Below, piece by piece: positions 45,292 through 53,327 of a stretch of 64,000 bases of DNA (within the stretch, counting starts at the first letter, position 1; each line of letters starts with the position of its first letter). The translations under genes were made by a program, and so were the position numbers. Origin of the DNA: Prolixibacteraceae bacterium (GTDB taxonomy: Bacteria > Bacteroidota > Bacteroidia > Bacteroidales > Prolixibacteraceae); the NCBI GenBank assembly GCA_019459485.1, contig JAIBEZ010000058.1:1-64000 (forward strand), in the 5' to 3' direction. The notes under the pieces were generated by a model. That model saw only the letters and a list, made by a program, of their open reading frames with translations, did no database searches and was not told where the DNA came from.

Positions 45292-46366
45292 TTATTTCAG
45301 GAGTTTGGGTACAGTTTTTCTTGATTACCAGACGAACGAAAAACACACAATTTTCTTTCCTTATCTCTAATTCATGATTTTTAGGATAGATCAGTTCAAG
45401 TCGCCTTTTGATGTTTGTAAGGCCAACGCCTTCTTCAATTTCATTATCGAAACACTTTGATTTCGGGATACTGTTGGAAGCTTCGAACTCAAAAATATTA
45501 TCGCGCACTCTGATCAGAAGTTTGATCCAGGGTGATTCAGGATCGGGGCTGCTGCCGTGTTTAAAGCAATTTTCGATAAATGTATAGAGCAGCATCGGCG
45601 GAATCAGGCAATCAGGATTGTCAACATCCTTTTCAAAAGTGTACGAAAGCCGGTCGGAATAACGCAATTCTTCGAGCTGAATGTAATCTTCAATAAGCTT
45701 AATCTCTTTTTTAACAGGCACCTCAATGGCATTGCACTCGTATAAAATATAGTGAAAAAGGTCGGCCATTTTGGAAATAACAATCGGGGTTTTATCGCTT
45801 TTCTGGAGTGCCAGAACGTATAAATTATTGAAGGTATTGAACAGAAAATGAGGATTTAACTGCGCTTTCAGTACCTGCAATTCTGAAGCCAGATGTTTTC
45901 GTTCGGCCTCATTGGCAAGGTTTCTGAAATTCAACCAGTTTTTGTAATACTTAAACATCGCAAACAGAATAGCAGGACCCAAAATCCAGATCAGGTTCCG
46001 AAAAAATATATCTGCATTAAACCATTCCGTCGGATGTAAAACCTCCGGAATGAACAATGCATAATAAACGTATCTGCCGGTTAAAATCCTTAAACAAGCA
46101 GCTGCACAAGCCGCAAAGGCAAGTGCCAGAAAAAATTGCCAGTACTTGCGGTTCAGAAGAAAAGCAGGTACCAGAAAATAAACTACACCATAAGTAAAAA
46201 ACACAAATACCGGCAAATGAACCAGGAAATTCAGAAGGTAAAAAGAATAGGGGAAATTTTGCTGGTAACTAAATATGAATGATCCGATCAGCACAAAGAA
46301 TGTCCAAAACACAAGGTGAATCACCGGGCGTTTATTCAGGAATTGATAGATAGTTTTTAATGCCAT
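45284..46366 (-). CDS. LytS/YehU-type sensor histidine kinase
   Basis: 360 aa. Four membrane helices fill the first 145 residues without a recognisable extracellular sensor domain. A coiled linker leads to the His_kinase domain with AQLNPHFLFNTFNNLY (phosphoacceptor His173), the N-box FIENCFKHGSSPD (Asn266) and the G-box EEGVGLTNIKRRL. All catalytic motifs are intact. It probably phosphorylates the LytTR regulator encoded two genes downstream. The start overlaps the preceding degenerate kinase gene by 10 nt. Confidence 0.92.
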   Translation of the reverse strand: MALKTIYQFLNKRPVIHLVFWTFFVLIGSFIFSYQQNFPYSFYLLNFLVHLPVFVFFTYGVVYFLVPAFLLNRKYWQFFLALAFAACAAACLRILTGRYVYYALFIPEVLHPTEWFNADIFFRNLIWILGPAILFAMFKYYKNWLNFRNLANEAERKHLASELQVLKAQLNPHFLFNTFNNLYVLALQKSDKTPIVISKMADLFHYILYECNAIEVPVKKEIKLIEDYIQLEELRYSDRLSYTFEKDVDNPDCLIPPMLLYTFIENCFKHGSSPDPESPWIKLLIRVRDNIFEFEASNSIPKSKCFDNEIEEGVGLTNIKRRLELIYPKNHELEIRKENCVFFVRLVIKKNCTQTPEINA

Positions 46367-47409
46367 GGCTCGATATTGATTTCGATGGACACTTCCACAA
46401 AGTTAATTTCAAAATTCGACATAACCTTGTGATTTTCAGGATAAAAATAGTCAAGGTATTTCAGGCAGTTTTCAATGATACTGGGATTAAATTGTTTGCT
46501 GAGCAAACGATCGTTCCAAATAGTCATCGAAAATAGAAGATGTTGAGGCTCTGTTTTGATAAGTAAGGAATAATCTGTATTGTTTTCAGATTCATCCAGA
46601 ATCATAAACCCTTCCTCAACCAATTGAAAAAAAAGGAACGGAGGAATCCGGAAACCATTCAATTCACCGGAAACCTGAAAATTAACATCATAATCAGCAG
46701 GTAAACTCATCAGTTGAATGTCGATGTAACCTTTGATTAATTCAACTTCCTTCTGAAGTAAAATCTTATCTGATCTGTTATCTGAAATCATGCTGTTCAT
46801 CAGATTCGATAAACGAATGATCATTTCCGGTGTTTGTGGTGAATGATTCTTTGCCAGTTCCTCAAGTTTGTCTGCCACGTTCAGAAGAAATCGCGGATAC
46901 GACTGAATTTTAAGCAGTTCAATCTCTGTTGACATTTTTCGGTTCAGCAAATCAGTCTTCTCACCCATCTTCAAATTCCAGAAACGGATGACTTTTACCG
47001 AAAGAAAAACAATAACAACGTATTCGTTACCCAAACCGTTGATCAGGATATTCTGCCAGCCTAAATAATTACCCGGTTGCTTATACTCAGGTTTTACCAG
47101 CGCCCATACCACTTCGTTGCTGATAACCATCTCAAGGATTGATGCAATAATAAGCAAAACAATGATCCACAGCGCAAATAATCCATAGTGAGGTCTGAAA
47201 AAATATGCCGGAACAAGCCAGTATGCAATAAGGTAGGTATGAGCCATGAATATAGGAAGTGTAACCAGATAATAAACTAACCAGGCCATAAAATCATGCA
47301 TTCCAAAGCCAAAACTTTGAATGAAGGTAAAACCAAAAATCCAGCACATCCAGAAAATGGTGTGTTGTGTCAACAGTTTTTTATCTATATGTATCGAAAA
47401 TTCAGTCAT
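46357..47409 (-). CDS. Degenerate LytS-type histidine kinase homologue (pseudokinase)
   Basis: 350 aa with the same four-helix membrane domain as its two neighbours. The kinase core is altered at every motif: the phosphoacceptor position in PHFLFN is Arg173 (YPRFLLN; codon CGA at 46893-46891), the N-box ENCFKHGS is replaced by VEEGFMILD (264-272), and no GxGL G-box is present. Yet the frame is intact and overlaps its neighbour, so it is a maintained protein and not a decaying gene. It may dimerise with the flanking kinases and modulate them. Start at 47409 lies 6 nt after the first kinase gene. Confidence 0.85.
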   Translation of the reverse strand: MTEFSIHIDKKLLTQHTIFWMCWIFGFTFIQSFGFGMHDFMAWLVYYLVTLPIFMAHTYLIAYWLVPAYFFRPHYGLFALWIIVLLIIASILEMVISNEVVWALVKPEYKQPGNYLGWQNILINGLGNEYVVIVFLSVKVIRFWNLKMGEKTDLLNRKMSTEIELLKIQSYPRFLLNVADKLEELAKNHSPQTPEMIIRLSNLMNSMISDNRSDKILLQKEVELIKGYIDIQLMSLPADYDVNFQVSGELNGFRIPPFLFFQLVEEGFMILDESENNTDYSLLIKTEPQHLLFSMTIWNDRLLSKQFNPSIIENCLKYLDYFYPENHKVMSNFEINFVEVSIEINIEPWH

Positions 47410-47415
47410 TTCAAT

Positions 47416-48471
47416 TTAGCTAAGATCCAAATCAAGTTTAACTGTAAATTCCTGTTCTTTTGGCTGTACAACCAAACTGTATTTCTTTGGGTAGATTAAA
47501 TCCAGACGTTGCCTTAATCTTACAAGACCCTTATTTTCTGTTGCTTGAACCAATTGAATTTTCTTTGGCATACTGTTTTTTGTCTCAACCGAAAGCCTGT
47601 TTCTTTTACAATTCAGATTAAGTTCAATCCACGGATTACCGGCGTCAGTGCTGCTTCCATGTTTAAAGCAATTCTCCACCAGAGAAAACAACACGAATGG
47701 GGCAATTACCTGTTGACTGATTTCACCTTTTACATTATTAATCATATTTAGCCGTGAACCATAGCGCAATAACTCAATCCTGATATAATCCTGAATCATG
47801 GCTATTTCATTGTTCAGAAGAACTTTTTCTTGTTGCCCATCCACAATTGCAAAATGCAGCACCCGTTTAAGTCTGCAAATCAAATCCAATGTTTCGTCAA
47901 AATTACGGAGCGACAATGCATATAAATTATTGAGCGTATTGAACAGGAAATGAGGCTCAAATTGATTTTGCAATAATTTAAGGTTCAGTTCGGTATATTT
48001 TTTTTGCAATATTTTGTGTTGTTTTTCGGCTATCAGCCAGTCTTTGCTGAATTTTGCAATCACAAACAACGCAACTATAAACGACATATCTTTCGTATTG
48101 ACCAGGAGAAACCGGGCGCTGAGCATTCCTTTGGAACCAATGAATTCAGGAGAAATGGCTGAATAAAAAATATAGTCCGAAACACTCAGCTTGATTGCCG
48201 ACAGCACGAATCCAAGCGCAAGGAAGGAGACTGCGAACCACGCATATTTTCTTCGAAGTACGAGGAACGGAATTAGAATAAAAATGGTGAGATATCCGTA
48301 TCCAAGAAAAATAAGCGCATTGATGAAAGTGAGGTTCAGCTGGTATAAAAAAGTCTTTTCGCTGTTCCTGCTGTAAAGAACAAGCGTAAAAACAAGCACC
48401 ACAACGGTAAAAAAAACAATGTGCCTGCTTATCCTGAATTTCAAAGCATTATCAAACAAAAATTTATTCAT
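47416..48471 (-). CDS. LytS/YehU-type sensor histidine kinase
   Basis: 351 aa, first gene of the operon. Four membrane helices lie in residues 15-145. The kinase domain contains QNQFEPHFLFNTLNNLYAL (phosphoacceptor His174), N-box LVENCFKHGSSTDAG (Asn267) and a G-box variant ENKGLVRLRQRL. It lacks an obvious extracytoplasmic sensor domain, so input may come through the membrane helices or a partner such as the co-encoded lipoprotein. It shares about the same layout as the third kinase, suggesting internal duplication. Confidence 0.92.
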   Translation of the reverse strand: MNKFLFDNALKFRISRHIVFFTVVVLVFTLVLYSRNSEKTFLYQLNLTFINALIFLGYGYLTIFILIPFLVLRRKYAWFAVSFLALGFVLSAIKLSVSDYIFYSAISPEFIGSKGMLSARFLLVNTKDMSFIVALFVIAKFSKDWLIAEKQHKILQKKYTELNLKLLQNQFEPHFLFNTLNNLYALSLRNFDETLDLICRLKRVLHFAIVDGQQEKVLLNNEIAMIQDYIRIELLRYGSRLNMINNVKGEISQQVIAPFVLFSLVENCFKHGSSTDAGNPWIELNLNCKRNRLSVETKNSMPKKIQLVQATENKGLVRLRQRLDLIYPKKYSLVVQPKEQEFTVKLDLDLS

Positions 48472-48766
48472 TTTTTACCTGGATTAGCTTTCCCTGACTA
48501 TTTTTTTCCTGTCATCAAACTCAAATAAAAATAGTAAAAGATACAATCAGCTTAGATGACAAGCTGCAAACAACACAAGGAGATCAGTTAATTACCTGAC
48601 TGAATAATTGATAACCATTCGCCCGGCGGAATGCATCGTTGAGACGGAGTTTGTTGTATTTCGCAGACAGAAGACTTGAAATCAAATAATCAGAGTCGTC
48701 AAACAAAAAAAGTTTCCTGACCATCAGATCAGGAAACTTTTTAGAAATTAAGACTAAAATTAAATC
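48472..48766. other. Intergenic region upstream of the LytTR operon
   Basis: 295 nt. The half near 48700-48743 holds the terminator of the adjacent orphan gene; the half nearest 48471 should hold the operon promoter, but no perfect TAnnTTTG is seen on the minus strand. Confidence 0.4.
48702..48743 (-). terminator. Terminator after the orphan secreted-protein gene
   Basis: Perfect 14-bp arms AAAAAGTTTCCTGA (48707-48720) and TCAGGAAACTTTTT (48729-48742), ending in U-run on the minus strand. Confidence 0.8.
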
Positions 48767-49258
48767 TCAGATTTGCGCCCTGAATTGTTCTTTTATCAGC
48801 AATGGGAAATAACAGGCAATTAAACCCAATAGTTCTTCCTCATTTTTTGGAGTTTGAGAAATCACCCTTTGTGTATAATACTGCGAATTATCCAGCATTG
48901 CATTTACAGTGGCAAGATCAACTTCACGATATTCTTCATTCACCTTTTTAACACCAAATACATGCTTGTTACAGATGTATTCAATTTCAAAATCCTCAGT
49001 CCTGACAATAAAATTCATACATTTCTTTGTCTTCTTTACTCCGATCAAAACCGGAGAATCCGATTCAGAATAAACCAATTGATAAGTATTCAGAACTTCA
49101 TTGCCAATGGTGATGGCTTCGGGTGAAAGACTGATAGTGTACTGTCCTAATTCGGTCAATGACTGTCCACTAACGACGGTGGTTCCTCTTTCTTTTGCAA
49201 CTGCGAATAAACTTACCAGCAGCAAACCAAATGTTAAAATTGCAAGTTTTGTTTTCAT
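48767..49258 (-). CDS. Secreted protein of unknown function
   Basis: 163 aa with a signal peptide (MKTKLAILTFGLLLVSLFAVA). The mature part begins with a beta-rich segment (YTISLSPEAITIGNEVLNTY, VLIGVKKTKKCMNFIVRTED) that has two Cys (KKCMNF and YICNKH) possibly forming a disulfide, followed by a helical C-terminus (EEELLGLIACYFPLLIKEQF). I do not recognise the family. The gene has its own terminator and is transcribed toward the LytTR operon; a functional link is not evident. Confidence 0.6.
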   Translation of the reverse strand: MKTKLAILTFGLLLVSLFAVAKERGTTVVSGQSLTELGQYTISLSPEAITIGNEVLNTYQLVYSESDSPVLIGVKKTKKCMNFIVRTEDFEIEYICNKHVFGVKKVNEEYREVDLATVNAMLDNSQYYTQRVISQTPKNEEELLGLIACYFPLLIKEQFRAQI

Positions 49259-49445
49259 GATTTCTTGATTTTAAATAATTGTTTTTTAATAGCTGAAGTA
49301 AATTTATTTCAATTATTAAGGCCCATTATTACAAATCAATCAACGAACGTTTTTCAGGCAGAAAAACAAAAGATCTGAATACAAACGCCATTCGTTTACT
49401 GCATTTTGCTGACAAATTAGATTTCGGAACACTGACAACTGATAC

Positions 49446-49467
49446 TCCTGCCCGCGGCAGGCGGGGA
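49446..49467. repeat. Short GC-rich inverted repeat
   Basis: CTGCC-CGC-GGCAG within a CCTGCCCGCGGCAGGCGGG tract, just downstream of a TPR gene. Much more GC-rich than its surroundings; REP-like remnant. Confidence 0.4.
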
Positions 49468-49479
49468 ACACTTTTTTCC

Positions 49480-50721
49480 TCACTTATTCCCGATAAACAA
49501 ATCCTCCTTTAATTTTCTCATCCGCTCAAGGGCATAATCGGCGTTCTTTGCCTTCTCCCCTGCGGTTTTCAAATAGGTCGAATAATAATTCAGCGCCAGC
49601 GTTTTGTTGAAGTTGAACTCTTCGTAGGTAGTAGCAATCTCGAACAAAATCTCAACCCGTTCATTGTTGCATTCCCAGGCTTTTTGCAATGCTTCAATCG
49701 ACTTTTCGAATTCGCGGTTGTTGCCGTAAACCTGCCCCAGATGATGGTACATTTCGGTCATGTAAACCGGCTGAGCACAAGCAATTGCCGCAATCAGGTA
49801 TTCGGCGCTCCGGTCATATTTTGCAAGGTTTTTATAAGCCAGTCCCAGGTAAAAATGCACAAACTGATCGTTCGGAACCATAGAGAAACACTTTTCCAGA
49901 ATCTGAATCGCCGTTTGCTCATTCTTGCAGAAATATTGACATATTCCATAATTTTTCAACACATCAAAAGCCGAATCATTCTCGGCCAGGTATTTTTCAT
50001 AAGGAAATATTGCTTTTTCGTATTCCTGAAGTTCAAACAAGGCGTCGGCCTGCCGGAGCAAAATAGTTGGATTCTGCGGAAAAACCGACAAAGCTCTTGA
50101 GCCGGTTGCAACGACTTTTTCAACATCTTTTTTGCGTTTATAAATGGCAATCAGGTTTAAGTGCGAGCTAAAATCACCCTGATTTTCAGCCAAAACCTGC
50201 TCATACAAGCGGATAGCAAGTTCGGGTTTCCCTGTACGAAAAGCAGAAAAGGCAAATTGTTTATTGAAATATACATTCGTCGAATCGACTTTGTGAATGG
50301 CCTCGAAGGTTTGATATGCCCGCACAAAATCGTCGATACTAATATAAGCCCGTCCCAGCTTTGCTTTCAGACTTAAATCTTTTGGCGAAAACTCAACGGC
50401 CCGACGATAGCACTCAACCGTTTGGTATATATTTCCCAGACTCGAATAATTTTCACCCAATTCGGCCAGATACAAACTATTTTGCGGGTCATAAAACAAA
50501 GCTGTTTCCAGCGATTTACAGGCCAAAAGCGGCATGGACTGCTCTTTGTAAATAACAGCCTGTTTGAAATACAATTCAGCGTCAGGTTTCTCCTGAATTT
50601 TGGCTGAAATCTGATCCAAAGCTTTGTCGTACTTCTTGTTCAGGATAAGCTCATCGATTGATTGGGCAAATAAATTAAACGGCAAAATGAGCAGAACGAG
50701 GATGATTGTTTTCTGAATCAT
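49480..50721 (-). CDS. Exported TPR-repeat protein
   Basis: 413 aa with a signal peptide (IIILVLLILPFNLFAQ-like N-terminus). The rest is TPR units: LYLAELGENYSSLGNIYQTV, LGRAYISIDDFVRAYQTFEA, HFYLGLAYKNLAKYDRSAEY and HHLGQVYGNNREFEKSIEAL, about ten in all, typical of Bacteroidota periplasmic scaffolds. No catalytic domain. It lies downstream of the blaI-blaR1 pair, separated by 128 nt, and could be read from the same transcript. Confidence 0.8.
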   Translation of the reverse strand: MIQKTIILVLLILPFNLFAQSIDELILNKKYDKALDQISAKIQEKPDAELYFKQAVIYKEQSMPLLACKSLETALFYDPQNSLYLAELGENYSSLGNIYQTVECYRRAVEFSPKDLSLKAKLGRAYISIDDFVRAYQTFEAIHKVDSTNVYFNKQFAFSAFRTGKPELAIRLYEQVLAENQGDFSSHLNLIAIYKRKKDVEKVVATGSRALSVFPQNPTILLRQADALFELQEYEKAIFPYEKYLAENDSAFDVLKNYGICQYFCKNEQTAIQILEKCFSMVPNDQFVHFYLGLAYKNLAKYDRSAEYLIAAIACAQPVYMTEMYHHLGQVYGNNREFEKSIEALQKAWECNNERVEILFEIATTYEEFNFNKTLALNYYSTYLKTAGEKAKNADYALERMRKLKEDLFIGNK

Positions 50722-50849
50722 GGCGGGTAAATTTTTGGTTATTGGGTTTGGTAGCTTCCTCCTTAACTTCCGAATAGAATGTGATTAAAAACAGAATTAT
50801 CCTTTAAACCTGTCAGGCTTTGGAATCCTGACAGGTTTAACAGAAAATT

Positions 50850-52298
50850 TTACTGCAAAACGAAATTGATTGGAATGGTGTATTGAACGGCAACAACGTT
50901 TCCTTTATGTTTTCCCGGGTTAAAAGCGGGAAGGCTATTCACAACACGAAGCGCCTCAGCATCAAGTGATGGATCAACTCCTCTGATAACTTTGGCATTC
51001 GAAACGGAGCCGTCTTTATTAACCACAAAAGATACAAAGACTTTACCCTGAATACCTTTTTCCTGAGCAACAACCGGATATTTAACCGCGTAAGCAATAA
51101 ATTTCCGTAATTCCAGCTGTCCACCAGGAAATTCAGGCATTTCATCAACCATAGTAAATACTTCTTCCTGAATCTGTGATGATTTTTCCTGAGCTCCATA
51201 TCCAACTACAACCAATTCATCCACTTTATTTTTTTTAGCAGTGAATTCTAGCTGGCCTGTTGATAAATCTGTTTTTAAATCATAATCACTTGATTCGGCA
51301 ATAATGCTTTTCAATTTTTCTATTCCTGCTGAATCACCGGATATTTGGAGGGCATGCCCATCTGCAACCAGGGTTACCGATTTTTCACTGGAGGTAATTT
51401 CTGTATTTACCGATTCCTTTTGTTCACAGGCAAATACGGCAACTAAACTGGCTGCCATGATAAATCCTACAAGGAATTTTAGGTTGGCTATTTTTCTTGA
51501 TTTTATTTTTGAGATCATTTTGATACGGTTTTTAATTAACGAATAATTGAAGTTGTTGGCAATCACAACTTGTTCGCCAACATACTGATTGAGTAGGATC
51601 TGCTTGTACCACGAAGGCGCAGTTCCGTGAGAGATAACGGCCTGGTCGGCCAAAAATTCATGATTTTCGCGCAGCGCCCGTCTGAACATCCAAAAGAAAG
51701 GATTAAACCACTGAAATACAGCAACGAACTCAAGAACAAGCACATCAAATGTATGCCCCTGCCGAATGTGCTGTTTTTCGTGCTCGAGCATTTTCTCCCA
51801 GCCTTTGGTATTTTGCAGGTTTTTGCTTACGAAAATGTAATTCAGAAAAGAAAACGGACTTAACTCCCGGTCCAGAATAACCAGCTTAATTCGTCCTTCA
51901 GGAACCACCCGGTTTTGCGCAATTAACCGGATAATCTGGTAAATCCGAAGAAAAAGTATTCCGGCGAAAAACACCACTCCCAATAAATATACATAACCCA
52001 ACAAGCTGTAATTCAATACAAACTGCTCGGCGCCGTGCGACAATGCAGTTCCGTAAATGGTTACCGAACTCAATAAATTGACATACGGAGTTACTGTAAC
52101 TTCCTGCAACATGGTTGCCTGTGGCGTATAAAACGGAATGTGCAACAGTGGCAAAAATGCCGAGAAACCGATTGAAACCAGCAAAAACCAGCGGTTCACA
52201 CTGAAAAAAGTTTCTCTCCGTAAAAACAGGAAATAAACGAGCGCAAAAAGGCTCAGGCTTATTCCCGATTCAAGCAGGTAATTTATAAAACTAGTCAT
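50850..52298 (-). CDS. BlaR1/MecR1-family M56 peptidase fused to a TonB C-terminal domain
   Basis: 482 aa. The N-terminal part has four membrane helices and a cytoplasmic M56 zinc peptidase with EHEKQHIRQGHTFD (HExxH form HEKQH near residue 174). A further membrane/lipid-like segment VAVFACEQKES follows near residue 287. The last 100 residues are a TonB-type C-terminal domain (MPEFPGGQLELRKFIAY, GKVFVSFVVNKDGS, IPINFVL). Between them is VDELVVVGYGAQEKSSQ, resembling the plug motif of SusC proteins. It probably senses an envelope signal and cleaves the BlaI repressor encoded just upstream, with which it overlaps by 8 nt. Confidence 0.85.
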   Translation of the reverse strand: MTSFINYLLESGISLSLFALVYFLFLRRETFFSVNRWFLLVSIGFSAFLPLLHIPFYTPQATMLQEVTVTPYVNLLSSVTIYGTALSHGAEQFVLNYSLLGYVYLLGVVFFAGILFLRIYQIIRLIAQNRVVPEGRIKLVILDRELSPFSFLNYIFVSKNLQNTKGWEKMLEHEKQHIRQGHTFDVLVLEFVAVFQWFNPFFWMFRRALRENHEFLADQAVISHGTAPSWYKQILLNQYVGEQVVIANNFNYSLIKNRIKMISKIKSRKIANLKFLVGFIMAASLVAVFACEQKESVNTEITSSEKSVTLVADGHALQISGDSAGIEKLKSIIAESSDYDLKTDLSTGQLEFTAKKNKVDELVVVGYGAQEKSSQIQEEVFTMVDEMPEFPGGQLELRKFIAYAVKYPVVAQEKGIQGKVFVSFVVNKDGSVSNAKVIRGVDPSLDAEALRVVNSLPAFNPGKHKGNVVAVQYTIPINFVLQ

Positions 52299-52677
52299 TG
52301 GGGGTTGGATTTTCAGGTTCCAAATCTTTTCCTACTTCCTTGATCAATTCTTCAAGTTCTGAGAGGCTCATTTTGTCTTCTTTGGCAAAAAACGAAACCA
52401 TTTCCTGAAATGAATTGCTAAAATAACCATTCAGAAAATTTTTGAAATACGATTTCGTATATTCCGGCTTGCTGATCAGCGGAAAATACTGATGTGTTTT
52501 TCCATACGCGTAATGGTCAACAAATCCTTTCTTTTCCAGAATACGAATAATGGTAGAAACCGTGTTGTATGCAGGTTTTGGCTCCGGAAGCTTTTCAACA
52601 ATTTCTTTTACGAAAGCTTTTTCGAGTATCCACAATTCCTGCATAATTTGTTCTTCAGCTTTGGTCAATTCCTTCAT
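52291..52677 (-). CDS. BlaI/MecI-family transcriptional repressor
   Basis: 128 aa from the ATG at 52677 (MKELTKAEEQIMQELWILEK); the frame opens at 52722. A winged-helix domain occupies about residues 1-75 (YNTVSTIIRILEKKGFVDHY is the recognition region), followed by a dimerisation/cleavage tail (FKNFLNGYFSNSFQEMVSFF). It overlaps the blaR1-like gene and both lie behind palindromic AACTAA-N4-TTAGTT sites, so autoregulation with release by BlaR1-mediated cleavage is expected. No beta-lactamase gene is adjacent. Confidence 0.9.
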   Translation of the reverse strand: MKELTKAEEQIMQELWILEKAFVKEIVEKLPEPKPAYNTVSTIIRILEKKGFVDHYAYGKTHQYFPLISKPEYTKSYFKNFLNGYFSNSFQEMVSFFAKEDKMSLSELEELIKEVGKDLEPENPTPND

Positions 52678-52733
52678 GACAAACGGTTTTAATTTAAATT
52701 TTCCCCTCAAACATCTTGCCAAAAACTAAGCAA

Positions 52734-52759
52734 TTAGTTCCTCAACTAATATTTTAGTT
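52734..52759. promoter_or_regulatory. Putative BlaI operator 1
   Basis: TTAGTT (52734-52739), then the palindrome AACTAA-TATT-TTAGTT (52744-52759). Located 57 nt upstream of the blaI start; identical to operator 2. Confidence 0.6.
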
Positions 52760-52867
52760 ACAAAAGACAAAAAAAAAGTTCAACGACGTTCAACTTGATT
52801 CGGCAAACTGGTTGATCAACGCCAACTCACCGTTTCACAGTTGATTGGATATCCGGTACAAACATAT

Positions 52868-52903
52868 AACTAATATTTTAGTTACACAACTAACTTAATA
52901 GTT
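52868..52903. promoter_or_regulatory. Putative BlaI operators 2 and 3
   Basis: An identical copy AACTAA-TATT-TTAGTT (52868-52883, extended by AC) is followed by a weaker AACTA-N6-TAGTT palindrome (52888-52903). A further half site TTAGTT lies at 52917-52922. Confidence 0.6.
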
Positions 52904-52971
52904 TTTTATAATATTTTTAGTTGAGATATTGGATTCTGAAACATATGTTGTGTTAACCCGGGCTTCAGTCA

Positions 52972-53027
52972 CCCCGAATTCAGTTCGGGGTCTCATCATA
53001 TAAGGGATGCCGAAACAAGTTTGGCAT
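52972..53027. repeat. Paired hairpin REP-like element
   Basis: Hairpin CCCCGAA/TTCGGGG (52972-52990) and hairpin ATGCC/GGCAT with AAC core (53007-53027), 16 nt apart, the arrangement of a two-hairpin REP/REPIN. Confidence 0.55.
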
Positions 53028-53170
53028 GACACTTCGAACATGGATCAACAAACACAGAATTATAACCGTACTATTGATCTATTCTGCATCTTCCAGAAAA
53101 GAAAAATAGTCAATTAATAATCAACATCCAAAAATCAAGGAGAAACTGAAACTTTACCGCGAGTTAGAGA

Positions 53171-53215
53171 ATCAAAAAAGGCCGCCCGATTTATATCAGG
53201 CGACCTTTTTTTGAT
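53171..53215. terminator. Strong hairpin terminator
   Basis: Arms ATCAAAAAAGGCCGCC and GGCGACCTTTTTTTGAT around a 12-nt loop, with T-run in one strand and A-run in the other. Lies downstream of the NlpC/P60 gene (minus) and could end that transcript. Confidence 0.75.
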
Positions 53216-53327
53216 TTAAATGGTTGAGGTGGTTTACGAAGTGTATTTGGTATAGATCAATATTCCCGGCGAATACGCAATAAAGACATCTGAAATAAAA
53301 GTAACCCTTACTCTAAGGGGTATTATT

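Larger units (their letters stand above)
52678..53327. other. Long non-coding region upstream of blaI
   Basis: 650 nt without a supported gene. It holds the putative BlaI operators (52734-52922), a pair of hairpins of REP type (52972-53027) and a strong terminator (53171-53215). The stretch 53030-53165 shows nothing recognisable. Confidence 0.6.
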
